From an uncultured Prevotella sp. (lineage in GTDB: Bacteria; Bacteroidota; Bacteroidia; Bacteroidales; Bacteroidaceae), in NCBI GenBank assembly GCA_902495455.1, contig CABUXJ010000009.1, positions 30,526 through 94,525 of the forward strand: a stretch of DNA of 64,000 nucleotides, read 5' to 3'. This document shows, piece after piece, positions 39,862 to 48,269 of this stretch. The notes below the pieces were generated by a model that saw nothing but the letters and a program-made list of their open reading frames with translations, was not told the origin of the DNA and ran no database searches. Numbering within the stretch: the stretch's first letter is position 1; every line of letters begins with the position of its first letter. A program made the translations under genes and the position numbers.

Positions 39862-41070
39862 CTACAAGAGTGCCTCTGCCATCTCTCGTCCTAACTCCAC
39901 ACACTGCGCCGTGGTCTCCTCGTTGAGACTCTGACGAATCTCCACGGGTGTGCCGACGGGCGTGAAGTGGAGGTGATGCTCGTTCCAGTCGGCAATCTTC
40001 GAGACGGCTTTGCTCGCCCAAGCGTAGCTGCCGAACCATCCGATGAGGTGGTCCTTGATGTCGCGTCCGGAGAGCTCGTCGAGCAGGACGTCCATCTCGT
40101 GGTAGAGGCCCGCGTTGTAGGTCGGCGCACCGACGATGAGTCCGCGGTAGCGGAAGACGTCGCGGATGATGTAGGAGTGGTGGGTCTTGGAGACGTTGTA
40201 CATGACGATGTTCTTCACACCCGCCTCACTGGCTGCACGGGCAATGACCTCAGCGGCCCGTTCGGTGTTGCCGTACATCGTTCCGTAGCAGATGACGAGA
40301 CCCGGTTCCGTCTCGTAACGGCTCATGCGGTCATACATGTCGACGACGCGGCCGATGTGCTCATGCCACACGGGACCGTGAGTGGAGCAAATGTAGTCGA
40401 GTCTGACGCCGGCGAGCTTCTTCAGCGCGTTCTGCACGGGGACGCCATATTTGCCGACGATGTTGGAGTAGTAGCGCACCATCTCGAGCCAGAATCCGTC
40501 GCAGTTGATCTGTGAGTCGATGATGCCGCCGTTGAGCGCGCCGAAGCATCCGAAGGCATCGCCCGAGAAGAGGACCTTGAGCTCGCCCGTCGTCGCGTCC
40601 GCACCGGCTGTCGTCAGAAGTGTCATCATCGTCTCAGGCCAGTGGACCATCGGCGTCATGACAAACGAGAGGGTGTGGTGACCGAGGTCGATGGTATCGC
40701 CATTTTTGACCTCGACGCGGCGGTCGGTGATGCCGTAGAAACCCGCCATCATGTCAAACGTCTTCTTGTTGCCGACAATCCGGACATCGGGATAGTACTT
40801 ACGTATCAGCTCGATGGCTCCGCTATGGTCCGGCTCCATGTGGTTGACGACGAGATAGTCTATCTGACGGTCTCCCAGGACGTCACGGATGTTCTTGATG
40901 TAGGCCATGAAGAAGTCGACTTCGACAGTGTCGACGAGACACACTTTGTCATCGCAGATGAGATAGGAGTTGTAGGAAACTCCGTCCGGCAACGGCCAGA
41001 GCCCCTCGAATAGGTTCTTGTTGCGGTCGTTGACACCGACATAGAAGATGTTGTCTGTAATCTTTTGCAT
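39862..41070 (-). CDS. FprA-type flavodiiron protein
   Basis: Cytoplasmic oxygen- or NO-reducing enzyme protecting anaerobes. From the ATG at 41070 the protein has 402 residues. The N-terminal metallo-beta-lactamase-like domain carries the diiron ligands (VNHMEPDHSGAIEL, then HWPETMM, LFSGDAFG and STHGPVWH). The C-terminal flavodoxin domain begins GLVICYGTMYGNTERAAEVI. The electron donor (rubredoxin or another) is not in this window. An upstream extension to 41124 is rejected because MQKITDNIFYVGVND is the usual start. Confidence 0.93.
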   Translation of the reverse strand: MQKITDNIFYVGVNDRNKNLFEGLWPLPDGVSYNSYLICDDKVCLVDTVEVDFFMAYIKNIRDVLGDRQIDYLVVNHMEPDHSGAIELIRKYYPDVRIVGNKKTFDMMAGFYGITDRRVEVKNGDTIDLGHHTLSFVMTPMVHWPETMMTLLTTAGADATTGELKVLFSGDAFGCFGALNGGIIDSQINCDGFWLEMVRYYSNIVGKYGVPVQNALKKLAGVRLDYICSTHGPVWHEHIGRVVDMYDRMSRYETEPGLVICYGTMYGNTERAAEVIARAASEAGVKNIVMYNVSKTHHSYIIRDVFRYRGLIVGAPTYNAGLYHEMDVLLDELSGRDIKDHLIGWFGSYAWASKAVSKIADWNEHHLHFTPVGTPVEIRQSLNEETTAQCVELGREMAEALL

Positions 41071-41120
41071 GATTATATAAAAATAAGATGGAACAATCAA
41101 AGAATAACAAACACGCACTA

Positions 41121-41252
41121 CCACACCACCTAAAACCCCAACCCAACCCTCCCGAAGGGAGGGAGCTGGATATGCTTTATTCCCTTGTCACCACTCAATG
41201 ACATACTAAGCTCCCTCCCTTTGGGAGGGTTGGGGTGGGTTTTTAGGTGGTG
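41121..41252. repeat. Hairpin family R pair between FprA and PfkB genes
   Basis: Two inverted copies of aaccctccc-gaa-gggagggagct about 40 bases apart, with outer accacctaaaaccccaaccc sequences. Each half is a hairpin and both together form a larger palindrome. Similar pairs are at 48127-48259 and 54315-54437. Confidence 0.85.
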
Positions 41253-41261
41253 TGGTGGTGA

Positions 41262-42224
41262 TTAGGTGGTGTGGTTTTTTAGGTGGGTTATCAGTTCCCT
41301 TTTCATCCTCTCCCCGAACTCCGGGTCGATGGAGTTGTTGATGCTCTGGCAACAGTTGGCAGAGAACATCTGGGCGCAGCCGATGACGTTGTCCCACTGC
41401 TCGGCGGTCAGTCCGGCGTCGATGGTGTCGCGGGTGATGCCGTAGCGGATGAGTCCGTAGACGAAACCGGCGTTGAAGTTGTCACCCGCTCCGATGGTGC
41501 TCACGGTGGATGTCTCGATGACGGGATACTCCTTGGACAGCCCGCCCTCGGCACGCAGGGCGACGGGATGTGCTCCCTGGGTGCAGATGAACTTCTTGGT
41601 GTAGAAGGCCACTTCGCTGCGGTAGATGACGTCGGGGTCTGTCTTGCGGAACATGATATCGAAGTCGTCGCGGCTGCCGCGCACGATGTCGGCATACTCG
41701 AGGTTCTCAAGTATGTTGGGAGTGAGCTTCATCACCTCACTGCGGTGGGACGCGCGATAGTTGACGTCATAATAGAGGATTGCGCCCCGGCTGCGGGCGT
41801 GCTCGAGAAAGCCGGCGACCTGTGGTCGGATGACGGGATTGACGGCATAGTAGGAACCGAACATGACCACGTCGTCACGCCCGATGTCGGGATATGTGAA
41901 GTCCAGACGGTCGTGAGGATGGTCCTTGTAGAAGATGTATTCGGCATCGTTGTTGTCGTCGAGAAAGGCCAATGAGACAGGCGACTTGCTGCCCGGATAG
42001 ATGTTGATGTTGTCGGCGTCGACACCGTTGGCGCGGAGAAAGTCCAGGGTGTTGCGCCCTATGCGGTCGTTGCCGGCTTCGCCGATGAAAGTAGTATTGA
42101 TGCCGGCACGTCCGAGCGATATGATACCGTTGAAGACAGAGCCTCCGGGTACCGCACCTATCGGTCTGTCATTCTTGAAAATGATGTCGAGAACCGTTTC
42201 TCCTATTCCTATTACCTTACGCAT
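41262..42224 (-). CDS. PfkB-family carbohydrate kinase
   Basis: Sugar kinase of the ribokinase/fructokinase family, 320 residues from the ATG at 42224 (MRKVIGIGETVLDII). The PfkB signature GGSVFNGIISLGRAG near residue 28 and the catalytic TIGAGDNFNAGFVYG near 250 are present. The sugar cannot be assigned; fructose or an adenosine-like substrate is possible. The last residues (THLKNHTT) and the TAA stop are encoded by the family R repeat, which carries ACCACCTAA. Confidence 0.9.
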   Translation of the reverse strand: MRKVIGIGETVLDIIFKNDRPIGAVPGGSVFNGIISLGRAGINTTFIGEAGNDRIGRNTLDFLRANGVDADNINIYPGSKSPVSLAFLDDNNDAEYIFYKDHPHDRLDFTYPDIGRDDVVMFGSYYAVNPVIRPQVAGFLEHARSRGAILYYDVNYRASHRSEVMKLTPNILENLEYADIVRGSRDDFDIMFRKTDPDVIYRSEVAFYTKKFICTQGAHPVALRAEGGLSKEYPVIETSTVSTIGAGDNFNAGFVYGLIRYGITRDTIDAGLTAEQWDNVIGCAQMFSANCCQSINNSIDPEFGERMKRELITHLKNHTT

Positions 42225-42381
42225 AGTGTGATTGAATGTTAGCCAATCCGGCGTATTTCCCATCAGACAAAAGGCCGGATGTATTACAAATTTTTTGCAA
42301 AGATACTGTAAACCATGTTAAGAACAAAGCAAACAGACCGTTTTTAAGACCATTTAATACCGTTTTGTCAGCACGATTTGT

Positions 42382-42389
42382 TATCTTTG
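42382..42389 (+). promoter_or_regulatory. -7 promoter box for the MGMT gene
   Basis: tatctttg, 36 bases before the ATG at 42425. Confidence 0.6.
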
Positions 42390-42424
42390 CAGTCCGAACA
42401 AAGAAAGATTGAACAGCAAAATAT

Positions 42425-42946
42425 ATGGCAAGAACAAGGTCGCATATACTTACGAGCATGTACGCATCACCCTGCGGTACGCTCATACTCGGTTCGTTGG
42501 AGGACAAATTATGCCTGTGTGATTGGGAGAACGGCAAGTCTCACATACATATCACACGCCGCACGGAGCGACTCACGGGGGCTACGGTGGTTATGGGCGA
42601 GAGCGACGTGATAGATCTGGCTGTCCGACAGTTGGACGAATACTTCGACGGCCGTCGCCGTACGTTTGACCTCCCGATGCTCTTGGCCGGCAGCGACTTC
42701 CAGTGTAACGTATGGCGGCAGCTGCAAACGATAGACTACGGCACGACGGTGAGTTACACCCACGAAGCCTCACGGATGGGACGGGTCGACGCCTTGCGTG
42801 CGGTATCGGCGGCGATAGGGTCCAATCCGCTGTCGATCATCATCCCATGTCATCGTGTGATAGGTTTCAACAACCGTCTCACGGGCTACTCCGGCGGCTT
42901 GGAAGCCAAACGGTTCTTGATCGATTTTGAGAAAAAGAACAAATAA
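42425..42946 (+). CDS. ogt: Methylated-DNA-protein-cysteine methyltransferase
   Basis: Suicide DNA repair protein that moves alkyl groups from O6-alkylguanine to its own cysteine. The 173-residue protein has an N-terminal ribonuclease-like domain and the C-terminal active-site domain with FQCNVWRQLQTIDYGTTVSY, a helix-turn-helix around ALRAVSAAIGSNP and the catalytic IIPCHRVIG. Length fits Ogt/MGMT without an Ada domain. A very strong terminator follows. Confidence 0.93.
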   Translation: MARTRSHILTSMYASPCGTLILGSLEDKLCLCDWENGKSHIHITRRTERLTGATVVMGESDVIDLAVRQLDEYFDGRRRTFDLPMLLAGSDFQCNVWRQLQTIDYGTTVSYTHEASRMGRVDALRAVSAAIGSNPLSIIIPCHRVIGFNNRLTGYSGGLEAKRFLIDFEKKNK

Positions 42947-42950
42947 GAAA

Positions 42951-42998
42951 CGACATACAACAAAAAACCTCCCGAAGGAGGTTTTTTGTTGTATGTCG
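42951..42998. terminator. 22-bp bidirectional terminator between ogt and S46 peptidase genes
   Basis: cgacatacaacaaaaaacct with cc (42951-42972) pairs perfectly with 42977-42998 around a 4-base loop, between convergent genes, with A6 and T6 tracts in the stem. Confidence 0.93.
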
Positions 42999-43013
42999 TT
43001 TTCGTGATTATCT

Positions 43014-45128
43014 TTACTTCGCGTTGATTTCCTTCAGCAGACGGTCGGCGTGGCCCCAACGGTCCATCATGAAGAGGACGTAGCGGATGTCGACACCGAT
43101 GCAACGGGCCAGATGGGAGTCAAAGAGCAGGTCGCTTGAGAGGCTGTCCCAGTTGCCGTCGAAGGCCAGACCGATAAGCTGGCCCTTGCCGTTGAACATC
43201 GGCGAACCGCTGTTGCCGCCCGTGATGTCGTTGTTGGTGAGGAAGCAGAGGTGCATGTCGCCTGTTGTCTTGTCGCTGTACGGAGCAAAATCTTTTGCCG
43301 AAAGGAGCTCGTGCATGATCGGTTCGGCGAAATAGTCGGCCATGCGGTCACCCTTCTTCATCTTCTCCACAATGCTCGGAGCGGCCGTATAATATCCCGA
43401 GGGCTTGCCGCCAAGCAGGAATCCGCCCACCTGGCCGTAGCTCAGACGCATCGTGAAATTGGCATCGCTGTAGTGGGGCATGTCCTGCTCCATGCGCAGC
43501 TTGGCCGCGCAGAGCCAGCGCTCCTGCATGTCGATGGAGTCCATCGGGGCGGTGATGGCACTGACGATGTCGGCCATGATCTCCGTGATGTCCATTCCCA
43601 TCTTGACGCCGCAGTCCTTCATGAACGACTTCTTGTTGACATAGAGCTTCTTGCCGCTCTTCATCAGGTCCGACTCGGCCCATACGTAGTCGACATATTT
43701 GGCGTAGTCGCCGCCGAAACGGCTGTCGATGGTCTCGTAGAAAGCCGGCAGATATTTTGCGTCGACCTGTTCGCGATAGTTCTTCAGCAACGTGGCGTAG
43801 ACTTCCTTGTCCGTTGCCTCGTCCCATGTGTCGCTGTTGTCCTCAAACAGTGCGTATTGCTTGCTCTTCTTGTTTTCCGGTCCGTTGACCTTCATGCCGT
43901 TGTGAACGCGGATGGCGCGGGTGGCCAACTCGTTGGTGCGGAAGAATGTCTCTCTGAAGAAAGTGTAGGCGCGGCGTGCGGCCATGCGTTTGTCGTAGAG
44001 CCGGCCGAGCACGTCGAAGTCCAGCTGGCCTTTCAGGTAGCCCGTAGAGTCCTGATAGTGGCGTATCTTCTGCTCGAAATCAGCCTTCTGCTTGATGAGT
44101 TGGATGCTGTCGATGCACTTGTTCATGCCGATGGAGTTCTTCCAGTAGTTGGAACTTTGGGCGTACTTGGAGTCATACTTGATGCGCACGGCCTCGTCGG
44201 CACGCATGTGCTTGGCCATGACTTCTTGCTTGACACCGCGCACCTGGGCCATCGGTTCGTTCATGGCGTCGCGGCGGGTGCGGATGCCGTAGGACGACAG
44301 ATAGCGGTTGGTCGAGCCGGGGTAGCCGATTGTCATGGAGAAAGAGCTGTCGCGATAGCCCTCCAACGATACGGGAGCCCACGATGCGGGATGATATGGC
44401 ACGTTCTTCTCGTTGTATTCGGCCGGGCCGTTGGTCTTGGGATCGGCGTAGATGCGGAACACGGAGAAGTCGCACGTCTGACGCGGCCACATCCAGTTGT
44501 CGGTCTCGCCGCCGTATTTACCCATCGACTTGGGGACGGTGAAGACGAGACGCAGGTCGCGGAAGTCGCGATAGGTGGTGGCATAATACTTGTTTCCCTC
44601 GTAGTATGGCTTGACCTCGAGGCGCAATGTGGAGTCATTGGCGTGGACGGCTTTTGACCATGCGTTCTCAATCGAGTCGAGGAAAGCCTCCTGCTCGGAC
44701 GGTTTCAGGCTGTTGATGCCGAGGCTGTCGAGCTTGTCGGTGACGTCGCTCTGTTCCACCATGAAGCTGACGAACATGTCCTTGTTGGGCAGTTCTTCTT
44801 CGAAAGACTTGGCGTAAAAGCCGTTGAGCATGTAGTCGTGCTCGACGGTGGAGTGGCTGCGGATGGCCTCGAAGCCGCAGTGGTGGTTGGTGAAGACGAG
44901 ACCGTCGGGCGAAACGACCACGCCGGAGCAGTAGCCGCTGAAGTTGACGACGGCGTTCTTGATGGCGTTCGGGGCACTGTAAAGCCCGTCGTAGGGCATT
45001 TCAAAACCTTCCGCCTGCATCTGCTGATAGACAGCCTGCGGCAGATCGTAGAGCATCCACATGCCTTCGTCGGCCTTCGCTGAGGCTACGGCGAGGAGTG
45101 ATGCGATTGCTAATGTGATTTTTCTCAT
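43014..45128 (-). CDS. S46 dipeptidyl-peptidase (DPP7/DPP11 family)
   Basis: Periplasmic serine exopeptidase releasing dipeptides for asaccharolytic growth. 704 residues, usual length. A signal peptide (ITLAIASLLAVASAKA) precedes MWMLYDLP, the start of the mature enzyme. The catalytic His is in FTNHHCGFE (residues 79-87) and Ser642 in GGNSGSPMF. In FDGNW after the serine a Gly stands where, as I recall, DPP11 has Arg; this points to DPP7-type preference for hydrophobic P1 residues (inference). The enzyme has not been assigned with certainty. Confidence 0.93.
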   Translation of the reverse strand: MRKITLAIASLLAVASAKADEGMWMLYDLPQAVYQQMQAEGFEMPYDGLYSAPNAIKNAVVNFSGYCSGVVVSPDGLVFTNHHCGFEAIRSHSTVEHDYMLNGFYAKSFEEELPNKDMFVSFMVEQSDVTDKLDSLGINSLKPSEQEAFLDSIENAWSKAVHANDSTLRLEVKPYYEGNKYYATTYRDFRDLRLVFTVPKSMGKYGGETDNWMWPRQTCDFSVFRIYADPKTNGPAEYNEKNVPYHPASWAPVSLEGYRDSSFSMTIGYPGSTNRYLSSYGIRTRRDAMNEPMAQVRGVKQEVMAKHMRADEAVRIKYDSKYAQSSNYWKNSIGMNKCIDSIQLIKQKADFEQKIRHYQDSTGYLKGQLDFDVLGRLYDKRMAARRAYTFFRETFFRTNELATRAIRVHNGMKVNGPENKKSKQYALFEDNSDTWDEATDKEVYATLLKNYREQVDAKYLPAFYETIDSRFGGDYAKYVDYVWAESDLMKSGKKLYVNKKSFMKDCGVKMGMDITEIMADIVSAITAPMDSIDMQERWLCAAKLRMEQDMPHYSDANFTMRLSYGQVGGFLLGGKPSGYYTAAPSIVEKMKKGDRMADYFAEPIMHELLSAKDFAPYSDKTTGDMHLCFLTNNDITGGNSGSPMFNGKGQLIGLAFDGNWDSLSSDLLFDSHLARCIGVDIRYVLFMMDRWGHADRLLKEINAK

Positions 45129-45207
45129 TTGAGTTTATTGTTTGGTTCTTTTTTATGGGAGGGTAATGGGATTTTGATGGGAGTCATGGGAGGTCATGGG
45201 AGGATTC

Positions 45208-46704
45208 TCATTTCTTCTTGAACCGGCGGCCGATGACGGGCAGTGAGGCCAACGGGAAGTCGCGACGGACGATGACGGCGGCGAAGATGCCGACGAGCAG
45301 CGTGTTGACGGCGATGGCGGCGCCGAGCGGCAATCGGTCGTTGGACACGCTGATGGCGCCGAAGAGCACGACGGCCAGAGCCACGTAGGACATGATTGAG
45401 CCCACGGGATAGGCTATCGGATAGTAGCGCTGGCCCACAAAGTAGGATATGAGCATCGACGTGCCGTAGGCGGCGAAGCCCGCCCATGCACAGGCCATGT
45501 AGCCGAAACGCGGGATGAGCAGCACGTCGATGGTCACAAGGATGACGCAGCCGATGCCGGAGAACCATGCGCCCCAGATGGTGCGGTCGGTGAGCTTATA
45601 CCAGAACGAGAGATTGAAGAACACACCGAACATTATCTCGGCGGCCATGACGATGGGGACGACACGCAGTCCGGGCCAGTAGCTCGGGCCGATGATGTAG
45701 CGCAGGATGTCGATATAGCCCATGACGCAAAGGAAGGCCAGTAGTGTGAAGATGACATAATACTTCATCGCGGCGGCGTAGGTCGTGCGGTTGTCGCTGT
45801 CCTTTGACTTGCCGAAGACGAACGGCTCGTAGGCGAAGCGGAAAGCCTGGGTTATCATGACCATGATCATGGCTATCTTGATGCACGCTCCGTAGATGCC
45901 GAGCTGCGTGCCGGCTTCCTGTGGCGTTCCGTCATAGAGGTAGGGGAAGATGATCTGGGACACGCACTGGTTGAGCTGGCCGGCCAGTCCCATCACGAGG
46001 ATGGGCCACGTGTAGCCCAGCATGCGCCGGCAGATGCCGCTGTCGAAGCCCGCCGTGATGCCGCGCAGCTCCTTGTAGAGCAGCAGCAGTGTTGCCGCGG
46101 TGCAGAAGAAGTTGATGTAGAAGACCCACGCGACGTCAAGACGGAAGTCCGCGTTGTAGATGCCGAGCGGGTTGAGGCGCAACGACGGCAGTATAATAAG
46201 GTACAGAACATTGAGCGTCACGTTCATCAGGATATTGATGATCTTCAGCGACGCAAACTTCACCGGCTTGTGGATGCACCGCAGATAGGCGAAGAGTATG
46301 GCCGAGAAGGCGTCGATGGCGACGGTGACGAAGAGCACCCACACATATTCGGGGTGGTCGGCGTAACCCATCAGCGTGGCTATCTGATTGCGGAAGAGCA
46401 CCACCAGGGCGCAGAATAGGGCCGACGTGACACCCACCATGCGCAGCGTGGTGGAGTAGACGCGGCGCGGGTCCTCTCCCTCCTTGTTCATGAAGCGGAA
46501 GAAGGTGGTCTCCATGCCGTAGGTAAGGATGATGATGAGCAGCGCGGTATAGGCGTAGACGTTGGTGATGACGCCATATTGGCCGCCGTCGGCAGTGAAG
46601 CGGGCGGTCTGGATGGGGACGAGCAGATAGTTGACAAAGCGCGCCACGATGCTGCTCAGACCGTATATGGCGGTGTCTTTTGCTAAGGATTTGAGTGATG
46701 ACAT
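45208..46704 (-). CDS. Polysaccharide/lipid flippase (Wzx-like, MATE superfamily)
   Basis: 498-residue inner-membrane protein with about 12-14 hydrophobic helices, no soluble domain, and the start SLAKDTAIYGLSSIVARFVN typical of oligosaccharide flippases. Conserved polar residues in the first helices (YGMETTFFRFMNKEG) also fit. Such proteins move lipid-linked sugar units across the membrane, or in related cases lipid II. No glycosyltransferase genes are adjacent, so it is isolated from a polysaccharide cluster. Confidence 0.87.
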   Translation of the reverse strand: MSSLKSLAKDTAIYGLSSIVARFVNYLLVPIQTARFTADGGQYGVITNVYAYTALLIIILTYGMETTFFRFMNKEGEDPRRVYSTTLRMVGVTSALFCALVVLFRNQIATLMGYADHPEYVWVLFVTVAIDAFSAILFAYLRCIHKPVKFASLKIINILMNVTLNVLYLIILPSLRLNPLGIYNADFRLDVAWVFYINFFCTAATLLLLYKELRGITAGFDSGICRRMLGYTWPILVMGLAGQLNQCVSQIIFPYLYDGTPQEAGTQLGIYGACIKIAMIMVMITQAFRFAYEPFVFGKSKDSDNRTTYAAAMKYYVIFTLLAFLCVMGYIDILRYIIGPSYWPGLRVVPIVMAAEIMFGVFFNLSFWYKLTDRTIWGAWFSGIGCVILVTIDVLLIPRFGYMACAWAGFAAYGTSMLISYFVGQRYYPIAYPVGSIMSYVALAVVLFGAISVSNDRLPLGAAIAVNTLLVGIFAAVIVRRDFPLASLPVIGRRFKKK

Positions 46705-46710
46705 AGAATC

Positions 46711-46749
46711 GGCCCCCTACGACTCCCCCAAGGGGGAGAGACCTGCGGG
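46711..46749 (+). repeat. Hairpin repeat, family Q
   Basis: ggccccctacgactccccca then agggggagagacctgcgggg, between the flippase and nucleoside-recognition genes. Confidence 0.85.
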
Positions 46750-46808
46750 GTGTTTTTTATATTATACTTGTTATATTATATAATTGTATGAACGGACTTG
46801 TTGCAATA

Positions 46809-48044
46809 TTATTGCCCGAAGAACATGTAGGCAATGGCTATCGCGGCTATGACGCCGGCCAAATCGGCGAGCAGTCCGCAGACGACGGCGTGGCGCGTGT
46901 GGCGGACGCCGATGCTTCCGAAGTAGACGGCGAGGATGTAGAACGTCGTATCGGTCGAACCCTGGAAGATGCAGCTGAGCCGTCCGACGAACGAGTCAGC
47001 GCCGTAGGTCGTCATCGCGTCGACCATCATGCCGCGCGCACCGCTTCCCGATAGCGGCTTCATGAGAGCCGTCGGCAGTGCGCCGATGAAGCTGCTGTCG
47101 CCTCCACACATCTCCACGGTGCTGCGGATGGCGTCGATGAGCATGTCCATTGCACCCGAGGCGCGGAACACTCCCACGGCGACGAGTATGGCGACGAGGT
47201 ATGGAATGATCCTGACGGCGGTCCCGAAACCTTCCTTCGCGCCGTCGATGAAAGCGTCGTAGACGTTCACCCGGCGGCGAACACCGGCCACGATGAAGCC
47301 CGTGATGATGGTCATGAGCAGGACGTTGGCCACGCTCGTGCTCACGGTGTTCATCGTCTCGCCGTCCATACGGCTGAACAGCCAGATTATGGCGGCGACC
47401 ATCGTGCAGAGCGACCCGAGCGTGATGAGCATCGTGCGGTTGATGAGATTGATGCGCTGGTATATGGAGGTGACGATGATGCCCGTCAGCGTCGAGAAGA
47501 ATGTCGTCAGCAGGAGCGGGACGAAGACGTCCGTGGGCTGCGCGGCACCAAGCTGTGCGCGATAGACCATGATGCTGACGGGGATGAGTGTCAGTCCGCT
47601 GGTGTTGAGCACGAGAAACATTATCATCGGATTGGTCGCCGTGTCCTTTTTCGTGTTCAGCTCCTGCATCTGCTCCATCGCTTTCAGTCCGAGCGGTGTG
47701 GCGGCGTTGTCGAGGTTGAGCATGTTGGCGGCGATGTTCATGAAGATGCTTCCCGTGACGGGATGGCCTTTGGGAATGTCGGGAAACAGCCGTGTGAAGA
47801 TGGGGCTGAGCAGGCGTGCGAGCATGTCGACGACGCCTCCGCGTTCGCCTATCTTCATTATGCCGAGCCACAGCGAGAGCACACCGGTGAGTCCGAGCGA
47901 GATCTCAAAGGCTGTCTTTGATGATGAGAATGTCGAGTCAATCATGGCCGGAAAGACATCCGTGTCGCCCAAGAAGACGAGGCGCACGAGGCCGACGGCA
48001 AATGCCGTGATGAAAAACGCGATCCAAATGTAGTTCAGTACCAT
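46809..48044 (-). CDS. Nucleoside-recognition (Gate) domain membrane protein, SpmA/SpmB-like
   Basis: 411-residue inner-membrane protein that looks like a fusion of the two spore-maturation proteins SpmA and SpmB. The first half has GVLSLWLGIMKIGERGGVV and NIAANMLNLDNAATPLGLKA, typical of SpmA; the second half (GAKEGFGTAVRIIPYLVAIL, GADSFVGRLSCIFQGSTDTT) fits SpmB. Both belong to the Gate domain family. The organism is not expected to sporulate, so a transport or gating role is likely but unknown. Confidence 0.88.
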   Translation of the reverse strand: MVLNYIWIAFFITAFAVGLVRLVFLGDTDVFPAMIDSTFSSSKTAFEISLGLTGVLSLWLGIMKIGERGGVVDMLARLLSPIFTRLFPDIPKGHPVTGSIFMNIAANMLNLDNAATPLGLKAMEQMQELNTKKDTATNPMIMFLVLNTSGLTLIPVSIMVYRAQLGAAQPTDVFVPLLLTTFFSTLTGIIVTSIYQRINLINRTMLITLGSLCTMVAAIIWLFSRMDGETMNTVSTSVANVLLMTIITGFIVAGVRRRVNVYDAFIDGAKEGFGTAVRIIPYLVAILVAVGVFRASGAMDMLIDAIRSTVEMCGGDSSFIGALPTALMKPLSGSGARGMMVDAMTTYGADSFVGRLSCIFQGSTDTTFYILAVYFGSIGVRHTRHAVVCGLLADLAGVIAAIAIAYMFFGQ

Positions 48045-48126
48045 GCCGGACGAATATAATTAACGCACAAAATTAGTCAAACATGGCGAACCTGCCAAAT
48101 ATATCGAGGAAAAAGAGCGTAAATAC

Positions 48127-48259
48127 TCACCTAAAACCCACATAAAAACCCACCCCAGCCCTCCCAAAGGGAGGGAGCTTGAAAGGAAGGGAGCTTGAAT
48201 ACCTTAAAGCATATCAGGCCCCCTCCCTTTGGGAGGGCTGGGGTGGGTTTTAGGTGGGG
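48127..48259. repeat. Hairpin family R pair
   Basis: acccaccccagccctcccaa-agggagggagctt and its inverted copy about 35 bases later, with a partial extra unit gaagggagcttgaa. Outer sequences carry cacctaaaaccca. It lies between the nucleoside-recognition gene and the LruC gene and may act as terminator for the latter. Confidence 0.85.
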
Positions 48260-48269
48260 CTTTTGTCTT

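Noticed and set aside
43251..44657. 468-codon open frame opposite the S46 peptidase
   Set aside because: Long only because of codon bias in the real gene; no start context and no motifs.
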